A stretch of DNA of 6,866 nt from an uncultured Lysobacteraceae bacterium (GTDB lineage: Bacteria > Pseudomonadota > Gammaproteobacteria > Xanthomonadales > Rhodanobacteraceae): NCBI GenBank assembly GCA_946480705.1, contig CAMLLF010000216.1, positions 1-6,866 of the forward strand. The letters are read 5' to 3'. Under the pieces are notes generated by a model. That model worked only from the letters and a program-made list of their open reading frames with translations. It was not told where the DNA came from and ran no database searches. The translations under genes were made by a program, and so were the position numbers. Numbering within the stretch: position 1 is the first letter of the stretch; the number at the start of each line of letters is the position of its first letter. Positions 1 to 5,623 of the stretch are shown piece after piece.

Positions 1-2
1 TT

Positions 3-1091
3 GCGGCGGTCGAGCACAGTGACGCTCACGTTCACGCGGCGCAGCGCCCGCGCGACGCCGTGCAATGGGATCTCTACGTCGTTGCCAACGTTCCGGTCGT
101 CGCCGGCAGCCTCGTCCTCGACGTCGACGAGGGCGAAGGCTTCGCCGCCTGGAACGAGGTCGCCGACTTCTACGCGGCCGGACCCGACGACACCGTCTAC
201 GTCCTCAATCGCACGACCGGCGAAGTCCGCTTCGGCAACGGCCGCCAGGGCCGCATTCCGGTCGCGAATCCGGCGCGGCCGTCGAACATCGTCGCGCGGC
301 GCTACCGCTTCGGCGGCGGCGCCGCCGGCAATATCGGCGCGAACGCGATCGACACGCTGCGCGGCGGCATGGCCGGCATCGACGCCGGCCGCGTGCGCAA
401 TCCGTTTCCGGCGTTCGGCGGCGCGGACGAAGAGTCCTTCGACGCAGTGACGCGCCGCGCCGCGGCAACGCTCAGGAGCAACGAACGCGCCGTCACCGTC
501 GGCGACTTCGAGCTGCACGCGATCGCGGCGGGCGGCATCGCGCGCGCGAAGGCGCTGCCGCTGCACCATCCGCTGTTCGCCGGCATCGACGTGCCCGGCG
601 TCGTCAGCGTCATCGTCGTGCCGCAGCCGCGCGACGAGACCGACCTCGCGCCGATGCCGACCGACGGCACGCTGCGCCAGGTCTGCCGTCATCTCGACGC
701 GCGCCGCCTCGCGACGACCGAGCTGTACGTCATCGCGCCGCGCTACGTCGCGATCGTCGTCACCGCGACGCTGGTATGCCGCGACGACGCCGATCTCGCC
801 CAGGTGCGCACGCGCGCGCAGGCCTCGCTGCAGCGCTGGTTCCATGCGATCGACGGCGGCGACGACGGCAGTCTCGACGCGCCGGGTTCCGGCTGGCCGT
901 TCGGCGGTCCGGTGTATTTCTCGGTGCTGCTGCAGCGCCTGATGGTCGAGGGCGTGCGCCGCGTCGAGAGCGCGACGTTCACGCTCGACGGCCGCGCGGT
1001 CGATCCCTGCCGCGACGGCGCGATACCGGCGAATGCACTGCTCGTCGGCGGCGCGCACGCGATCGGCGTCGCCTACGAGGCGCGCGCGTGA
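3..1091 (+). CDS. Baseplate J-like protein (putative baseplate assembly protein), 5'-truncated by the window
   Basis: The reading frame is open from the window's first in-frame base to TGA at 1089-1091, so the true start lies upstream and 362 residues are visible. The internal GTG at 60 is not a credible start because upstream codons continue the same protein. Landmarks in visible numbering are FGNGRQGRIP (about 77-86), YRFGGGAAGN (about 101-110), FGGADEESF (about 138-146) and GWPFGGPVYF (about 297-306). From memory of the family, the Gly-rich GGGAAGN segment, the 'GGADEES...A..R....LR...RAVT..DFE' block and the C-terminal 'FGGPVYFS.LL..L' block are typical of TIGR02243-type baseplate assembly proteins, related to phage P2 gpJ and T4 gp6. 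Such proteins form the baseplate wedge ring that joins the hub to the sheath. The stop overlaps the next start by 4 nt, which suggests translational coupling. The family call is firm; the eCIS context is inferred. Confidence 0.85.
   Translation, partial: AAVEHSDAHVHAAQRPRDAVQWDLYVVANVPVVAGSLVLDVDEGEGFAAWNEVADFYAAGPDDTVYVLNRTTGEVRFGNGRQGRIPVANPARPSNIVARRYRFGGGAAGNIGANAIDTLRGGMAGIDAGRVRNPFPAFGGADEESFDAVTRRAAATLRSNERAVTVGDFELHAIAAGGIARAKALPLHHPLFAGIDVPGVVSVIVVPQPRDETDLAPMPTDGTLRQVCRHLDARRLATTELYVIAPRYVAIVVTATLVCRDDADLAQVRTRAQASLQRWFHAIDGGDDGSLDAPGSGWPFGGPVYFSVLLQRLMVEGVRRVESATFTLDGRAVDPCRDGAIPANALLVGGAHAIGVAYEARA
1077..1080 (+). promoter_or_regulatory. Ribosome binding site deciding the GTG start at 1088
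   Basis: GAGG lies 7 nt before the GTG at 1088-1090, inside the end of the preceding gene. The frame is open far upstream (to about 65), so this site and the 4-nt GTGA overlap with the preceding stop are what fix the start. It is read from sequence only. Confidence 0.55.
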
Positions 1092-3256
1092 ACGCCGCGT
1101 TCCTGCCGCCGCCGGCGCGGCCGCCGCACGATCCGCTGCGGCTGCGGCTCGACCGGCGCGCCGGCTGGCGCACGGCGGCCGGCCCCGGACTGGTCGCCGG
1201 CGTCGACGTCTCCGCCGAAGACGGCACGCTGCGGCTCGCCGCCGCGCCCGGCAGCGGACGCCTGCTCGCCGAAGCGAGCGGCAGCTTCGGCGGCCTCACC
1301 TGGCCCGACCATCTCGCGCCGCTCGGCGACGGCCGCTTCGCGCTGCTCGACGCCGCGACGGGCCAGCTGCATCGCTGGGACGAATGCGGCTGCCGCTTCC
1401 TGCCGTGGCCGTGCCTGCGCGCCGGCGACCCGCGCGTGCCGGCGCAGGCCGGCGGCATTGCGCTGGCCTGCGACCAGCTGCTCGTCTGCGATCCGGCCGG
1501 CCGGCGCGTGATCGTGCTGCATCCGCAGTCGGGCGCCGTGCGCGCGGTATGGACGTCGCCGCCGTCGCCGCCGCTCGCGCAGCCGTGGACGCCGGTCGAC
1601 GCGGTCACGACCGGCCGGCGCATCGTGATCGCCGATCCGGCGAACGGCGGCCTGCATGTGCTCGCGGCGCGCGGCGCGCACCGGCAGTTCGTCGGCGGAC
1701 TCGGCGCCGTGCGTTCGCTCGCGGCCGACGCGCGCGGCAATGTCTATGTGCGCCGTGACGGCGAGGGCACCGTCGCCCAGGTCGACCTCGCGAGCGGAAC
1801 CGTCGTTGCGACCTTCCTGCGGCCGGCCGAGATCGCCGCCCGCTTCGCGCGGCTGCCCGTCATCGTGCGCGCCGACGGATCGGTCGACCTGTCGCGCTGC
1901 TGCGCCGGCGGCGCGGACGCCGTCGTCGACGTGCACGGCGCCGCCATCGCCGCGCCGCTGCCCGACGCCGCCGAAACCTACGCGCCCGACGGCACGTGGA
2001 CGAGCGAACCGCTCGACAGCGAAATCGCGCACTGCACCTGGGACCGCGTCGACCTGTGCGCGCACGTGCCGTCCGGCGCGACGATCGGAATCCACGCGCT
2101 GACATCCGAGCAGGTGATCGCTCCGGACGTGCTCGCATCCCTCGCTCCGGAAGACTGGACCGCGATCGGCGCATGGCGCACCGGGCCGCGCGAGACGCCG
2201 GAACGATCCAGCCGCGACTGGATGCTGCGCTGCCCGCGCGGCCGCTTTCTGTATCTGCGTTTCGTGCTGCAGGGCACCGGCGGCGAGACGCCGCGCATTG
2301 CCGCGGTCGAGATCGATTTCCCGCGCATCAGCCTGCGCCGCTATCTGCCGCAGGTTTTCGGCGCCGACCCGATCGCCGCGGAATTCCTCGACCGCTGGCT
2401 CGCCGTGTTCGACCGCGAATTCCGCGCGATCGAAAGCGTGATCGACCACCAGGCCGCGTGGTTCGACCCGCTCTCCGCGCCGACCGGCGACCGCCGCTGC
2501 GACTTTCTGCGGTTCCTCGCCGACTGGGTCGGCGTCGCGCTCGAACAGAGCTGGCCGGAGGCGCGCCGGCGCACCTTCCTCAAGGGGTTCGCGCGCGTGT
2601 TCCCGCGCCGGGGCACGGTCGCGGCGATCCGCGAAACGCTGTACCTGTTCCTGGGACTCGAACGCTGGAGCGACCACGCTCCCGCCCGCGCCGCGTGCGA
2701 GCCCTGCATCGCGCATGCGCGTCCGGCCTGGCGCGCGCCGCGCCTCGTGCTCGAGCTGTATCAGTGGCGCCGCGCGATGCTGCTCGGGCATGCGCGCCTG
2801 TCCGACAAGGCACTGCTGTGGGGCGAGCGCATCGCCGGCCGCAGCCGCCTGTCGGATCCGACCTCGGGAAACAGCGGCGGCGCGCAGCTCGGCGTCACCG
2901 CGCTCGACACGAGCCTCGATCCCGAACGCGACATTTTCCACACGTACGCACACCGCCTGTCGATCTTCGTGCCGGCGGCGCGCGTGCGCAGTCCGGTCGC
3001 GGCCGGCGCGCTCGACCGGCTGATCGCCGCCGAAACGCCGGCACACGTCGCGGTGACGCTGATCAAGGTCGAGCCGCGCTTCCGCATCGGCGTGCAATCG
3101 GCGCTCGGGCTCGACGCGGTCATCGGCGCGCGCGCGCGCGCGACCGCGCTGGATCTCGACGCGCTCGGCCGCGCGACCGTGCTCGGCGGCCGCGAGGACC
3201 ACGGCCCCGCCTACCGCGCCGGCAACGCCCGGCTGGGCATGCAAACGATTCTGTGA
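1088..3256 (+). CDS. Phage tail protein I-like baseplate protein with N-terminal beta-propeller
   Basis: This 722-residue protein probably completes the baseplate together with the J-like protein upstream. GTG at 1088 is chosen as start because it overlaps the upstream TGA and has GAGG 7 nt before it. Residues about 40-290 look like an NHL/YVTN-type beta-propeller, with repeated strand-turn units such as LLVCDPAGRRVIVLHP, RIVIADPANGGLHVL and NVYVRRDGEGTVAQVDL. Residues about 296-411 form a beta-rich domain (begins ETYAPDGTWTSEPLDS, later GRFLYLRFVLQG) that resembles a jelly-roll or carbohydrate-binding-like module; no ligand is shown. Residues about 412-525 are the TIGR02242 / gpI-like domain, starting LRRYLPQVF and including FLRFLADWVGV and FPRRGTVAAIRETLYLFLG. 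The C-terminal part has HRLSIFVPA and RFRIGVQSALGLDAVIG (about 664-680), which also fit that family. Much longer than phage gpI (about 180 residues) because of the N-terminal fusion. The tail family is well supported; the receptor-binding idea is inference. Confidence 0.85.
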   Translation: MNAAFLPPPARPPHDPLRLRLDRRAGWRTAAGPGLVAGVDVSAEDGTLRLAAAPGSGRLLAEASGSFGGLTWPDHLAPLGDGRFALLDAATGQLHRWDECGCRFLPWPCLRAGDPRVPAQAGGIALACDQLLVCDPAGRRVIVLHPQSGAVRAVWTSPPSPPLAQPWTPVDAVTTGRRIVIADPANGGLHVLAARGAHRQFVGGLGAVRSLAADARGNVYVRRDGEGTVAQVDLASGTVVATFLRPAEIAARFARLPVIVRADGSVDLSRCCAGGADAVVDVHGAAIAAPLPDAAETYAPDGTWTSEPLDSEIAHCTWDRVDLCAHVPSGATIGIHALTSEQVIAPDVLASLAPEDWTAIGAWRTGPRETPERSSRDWMLRCPRGRFLYLRFVLQGTGGETPRIAAVEIDFPRISLRRYLPQVFGADPIAAEFLDRWLAVFDREFRAIESVIDHQAAWFDPLSAPTGDRRCDFLRFLADWVGVALEQSWPEARRRTFLKGFARVFPRRGTVAAIRETLYLFLGLERWSDHAPARAACEPCIAHARPAWRAPRLVLELYQWRRAMLLGHARLSDKALLWGERIAGRSRLSDPTSGNSGGAQLGVTALDTSLDPERDIFHTYAHRLSIFVPAARVRSPVAAGALDRLIAAETPAHVAVTLIKVEPRFRIGVQSALGLDAVIGARARATALDLDALGRATVLGGREDHGPAYRAGNARLGMQTIL

Positions 3257-3259
3257 GGA
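3255..3259 (+). promoter_or_regulatory. Ribosome binding site that selects ATG 3267
   Basis: GAGGA overlaps the stop codon of the preceding gene. Two in-frame ATGs follow, at 3261 and 3267. The first is only 1 nt from the GAGGA and is too close; the second is 7 nt away, so ATG 3267 is preferred and the protein begins MPSCNHPSC. Confidence 0.55.
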
Positions 3260-3266
3260 CATGATC

Positions 3267-3572
3267 ATGCCTTCCTGCAACCACCCGTCCTGTACGCCGC
3301 ACGCCTGCCCCGCCTGCGCCGCGACGACGCCGCTGCGCAACCACTACTTCTTCGGCAAGCTGATGGACGTCGCGGACTTCGACGTCGAGCAGCAATACGT
3401 CGTCGACAAGCTGCGCCGCCACCACGCGCGGCTGCACGGCACAATCCGGCGTGCCGCGACCGCTACGTCGTCGTCGAACCGGGCAGTGCGCTCGACTGCT
3501 GCGGCAACGAGATCCTCGTGGTCGATCCCGAGACGGTCGACGTCCTCGCGTACGACGCCGTGCAGGCGCTGA
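3267..3572 (+). CDS. Fragment 1 of the split gene: N-terminal tail-associated domain start
   Basis: Starts at ATG 3267 (GAGGA 7 nt upstream). Only the first 58 codons, to about 3440, look genuine. Four cysteines lie in the first 18 residues (C4, C9, C15 and C18, the last two in CPAC). Then comes [20 protein letters not shown] and a basic helix-like run ending RLHG. This aligns with residues about 40-71 of the gene at 5624 (RFFAGQVLTADDLNRL ... NRQLHG). After 3440 the frame degenerates into Ser/Thr/Arg-rich shadow translation and stops at 3570-3572. If really expressed, the product would be about 101 residues with a nonsense tail. The function of the domain is not known to me; it recurs beside contractile-tail baseplate genes. 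Confidence 0.5.
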   Translation: MPSCNHPSCTPHACPACAATTPLRNHYFFGKLMDVADFDVEQQYVVDKLRRHHARLHGTIRRAATATSSSNRAVRSTAAATRSSWSIPRRSTSSRTTPCRR

Positions 3573-4438
3573 TCGCGCAGCCGGACGGACAGGACCACGT
3601 CCTGCAGCTGTGCGTGCGCTATCGCGAATGCCCGACCGAAGACGTGCCGGTGCTGTACGACGAATGCGGCTGCGACGACACGCGCTGCGCGCCGAACCGC
3701 ATCCTCGAGTCGTACGCGTTCGACGTGCGTGTCGACCCGCCGCTGCCGCCGCCCGTCGCGCCGCATGCGCCGCGCCTGGTCTGGGACGCGACGATCGCGC
3801 TCGCCGGCGCGCATGCCGTCGCCGCGCACGCGCCGAGCCGGCGCCTCTACGTCGCCGCGGCGCTCGCGCCGTCCGGCGGGATCGTGCAGCAGTACGACCT
3901 CGAAACCGGCGCACCGGTCGCGCCGAAGACCTTCGCCGTCGGCGTGCTCGCGCTCGCCGCGAGCGCCGACGGCACGCGCCTGTTCGTCGTCACGCCCGGC
4001 GCCGCGGCCGACCCGCTCGTGCTGCACACGCTCGACACGACCTCGGCCGCTGCGTTCTCCGGCGCGGCGCTCGCGTCGGTCGACATTCCGTTCAGCGCCG
4101 GGAGTACGCGTGCGCGTCTCGCGCGGCTCGGCAGCGGCGAACTCGTTTCGTTCACCGTCAACGGTCCGACCACGTATTTCCAGGTGTGGACGACGGGCGG
4201 AACCGCCGCGGTCAAGGCCGGCTTCGATCTCGCCGTCACGGAAACGCTGCGCGACTTCGCCGTCGCGAGCGACGGCCGCATGCTCTACGCCGCTGCGGCC
4301 GCGGCGAACCTCTACGTCATCGACACCGGCGTCTCGCCGATGACCGGCAGTGCGATCGTCACCGATGCAGCCGACCTCGTCGGCATTGCCGTGATCGCGA
4401 GCACCGCGGCGGACCGGCTCGCATGGGTCGAAGGCGCG
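3443..4438 (+). CDS. Fragment 2 of the split gene: Cys-rich domain plus first blades of a beta-propeller
   Basis: Coding sense resumes at 3443 with [20 protein letters not shown], then [19 protein letters not shown] and [19 protein letters not shown]. These align with the paralogue's GPCGEDIVV, LAIRYSETPARGV and CEPSVICEGYAFEV blocks. A Pro-rich linker ([14 protein letters not shown]) leads into propeller-like repeats: [50 protein letters not shown] and [19 protein letters not shown]. The frame stays open to a stop at 4505-4507, but after 4438 it is Arg/Ser-rich shadow. The first usable start codon in this frame is GTG 3518, with no convincing ribosome binding site, so independent translation is doubtful. 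It is best read as the middle of the interrupted gene. Confidence 0.55.
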
Positions 4439-5613
4439 AGTACACATTGCCGCAGACGCCCGTCGCGTTCGTGCCCGACACGCTCGGCCGCTACGCCTAT
4501 CTCCTGACGACCGACGGCACGACCGCTTCGGTGCGCAGTGTCGACCTGTATCGTTTCGCCAACGGCGAACCCGGTCCGCTCGGGGATGCCGTCGCGGTCG
4601 GCCCCGGCGGCATCGCCCTCGCACTCGACGCACGGCTCTACGCCGCGTACGCCGACGGCGTCGCCGTGTTCGATCTCGAAAGCACGCAGTGCGGCGATCA
4701 TCTCGGCGCGCACGACTGTCCCGCCTGCGAGACGCCCGACTGCCTGGTGCTGGCGACGATTCAAGGCTGGCGTCCGGAACGCCGTTTCGAGGATCCGACG
4801 GTGCCGGCCAGCGATCCGCTGCAGGACGCCGCCGCCGGCATCGCACGCATCGACGATGCGCTCGGGCGGATCGTCGTACCGAGCGTCGCCGATCTCGCGC
4901 GCGCGGTCGCATGCCTGCTCGAACAGGCGCCGGCCGGCGGCGGCATGCAGGGGCCGCCGGGCGATCCCGGACCCGCCGGGCCGACCGGTCCTGCCGGCGC
5001 CACCGGTCCCACGGGTCCGCAGGGACCGACCGGGCCGACGGGGCCGGCCGGTCCGACCGGACCTGCAGGACCGACCGGACCCACCGGGCCGCAGGGACCG
5101 GCCGGTCCCGGACTCGATCCGGACTTCGTCCACATCTGCGGCATCAACTGGACGCATGGCCGCGCGTTCCCGCGCTCGCGCATCGAGGACGGCCTCGTCG
5201 TCGCGTTCGACGGCGAGGTGCGCAATGGCGACCTGACGCCGTTCTCGATCGAGATCCGCGTGCAGCACCAGGACGAGAACGTGACCTGCTGGTGCGAGCC
5301 CAGGGCCGTGACGCCCATCGGCGGCAGGCTCGACCAGCGCTGCAACCCGGACAGCGAATTCTCGCCGTCGCAGGATCCGGACGAACTCGTCAACGCGGTT
5401 CGCGTGCGCTTCGACGCCGGCGCGGTCGAGCGCGGCACGGCCGTGCGCGTGCGCGTCAACGGCGACTTCATCCGCGGCCGGCATCACGTGACCGGCGAGA
5501 TGCGCGGCGTCGACGCCGATCACCTGCCCGACTGGCTGCCGGACCGCCGCACCGGCGACGGCATCGAGGGCGGGTCCTTCGAAAGCTGGTTCCTCGTCGA
5601 ACTTGAGGACTGA
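4438..5613 (+). CDS. Fragment 3 of the split gene: end of propeller, collagen-like stalk, C-terminal domain
   Basis: Coding sense resumes around 4438 with [20 protein letters not shown] and two more propeller-like units ([31 protein letters not shown]). A Cys-containing segment follows ([15 protein letters not shown]), then a helical stretch ending VACLLEQA. Residues 172-225 of this fragment are 18 Gly-X-Y triplets, mostly GPT, GPA and GPQ. The last 166 residues begin [19 protein letters not shown] and end [10 protein letters not shown] at TGA 5611-5613; they look beta-rich with several cysteines (CWCEP, RCNPD). Collagen-like stretches normally trimerise into rod-like stalks, which suggests a trimeric fibre with a C-terminal head. 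That role is inference. The frame is open upstream to 3451, but that part is a shadow of fragment 2, and no clear start for independent expression is seen. Confidence 0.6.
   Translation, partial: EYTLPQTPVAFVPDTLGRYAYLLTTDGTTASVRSVDLYRFANGEPGPLGDAVAVGPGGIALALDARLYAAYADGVAVFDLESTQCGDHLGAHDCPACETPDCLVLATIQGWRPERRFEDPTVPASDPLQDAAAGIARIDDALGRIVVPSVADLARAVACLLEQAPAGGGMQGPPGDPGPAGPTGPAGATGPTGPQGPTGPTGPAGPTGPAGPTGPTGPQGPAGPGLDPDFVHICGINWTHGRAFPRSRIEDGLVVAFDGEVRNGDLTPFSIEIRVQHQDENVTCWCEPRAVTPIGGRLDQRCNPDSEFSPSQDPDELVNAVRVRFDAGAVERGTAVRVRVNGDFIRGRHHVTGEMRGVDADHLPDWLPDRRTGDGIEGGSFESWFLVELED
4951..5112 (+). repeat. Collagen-like Gly-X-Y repeat, 18 perfect triplets
   Basis: 54 codons give Gly at every third residue without interruption. 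Nearly every X residue is Pro, and Y is mostly Thr, with some Ala and Gln; it starts GPPGDPGPA and ends GPQGPAGPG. The DNA is a degenerate 9-nt repeat (GGN CCN ACN and variants) with varied synonymous codons, so it is not a fresh tandem duplication. Bacterial collagen-like proteins such as BclA show the same GPT/GAT preference. Confidence 0.92.
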
Positions 5614-5614
5614 C

Positions 5615-5618
5615 GGAG
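5615..5618 (+). promoter_or_regulatory. Ribosome binding site for the gene at 5624
   Basis: GGAG lies 5 nt before ATG 5624 in the 10-nt gap after the previous stop. A second in-frame ATG at 5633 is 14 nt away, so 5624 is preferred. Confidence 0.55.
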
Positions 5619-5623
5619 TTGCC

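Larger units (their letters stand above)
3267..5613 (+). pseudogene. Collagen-repeat tail-associated protein, split over three frames (two frame disruptions)
   Basis: A single ancestral gene reads through three frames: 3267 to about 3440, about 3443 to 4438, and about 4438 to the TGA at 5611-5613. Order of parts: Cys-rich N-terminus, an N-terminal domain shared with the gene at 5624, a roughly seven-bladed beta-propeller crossing the second break, an 18-triplet collagen-like stretch, and a 166-residue C-terminal domain. Both breaks shift the frame by -1. At the first, the paralogue alignment shows about nine or more residues missing (the WGVVNGLEV segment), so a deletion of about 28 nt or more (length 1 mod 3) fits. 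At the second, adding one base near 4435-4438 restores a smooth join (VEGA to EYTLPQ). An intact form would be about 790 residues. It sits 10 nt after the tail protein gene and 10 nt before its paralogue, so it belongs to the operon. A fibre or accessory baseplate role is inference. Sequencing or assembly error is a real alternative to true decay. Confidence 0.75.

Noticed and set aside
65..1087. Upstream extension of the tail protein I-like frame to 65
   Set aside because: This stretch is an Arg-rich shadow of the J-like gene; the coupled GTG at 1088 with its GAGG is the credible start.
3126..3142. 17-nt alternating GC tract, possible Z-DNA or phase-variable repeat
   Set aside because: It encodes Gly-Ala-Arg-Ala-Arg-Ala in a normal frame of a GC-rich gene; the frame is intact and no regulatory context is visible.
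3257..3266. Terminator or promoter in the 10-nt gaps between genes (also 5614-5623)
   Set aside because: The gaps are too short and hold only ribosome binding sites; no hairpin with a T-run is present.
1073..3340. Long open frame on the minus strand (755 codons) opposite the tail protein gene
   Set aside because: Its translation is Arg/Ala-rich without recognisable domains, while the + strand frame carries clear TIGR02242-like motifs. Such frames are expected opposite GC-rich genes.
3435..4440. Programmed -1 ribosomal frameshifting at the two breaks
   Set aside because: No X-XXY-YYZ slippery heptamer is seen at either join, and a slip at the first would not restore the missing residues.
3344..4912. 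Minus-strand open frame (522 codons) opposite gene 3
   Set aside because: Arg-rich low-complexity translation; the + strand frames carry motifs shared with the paralogue.
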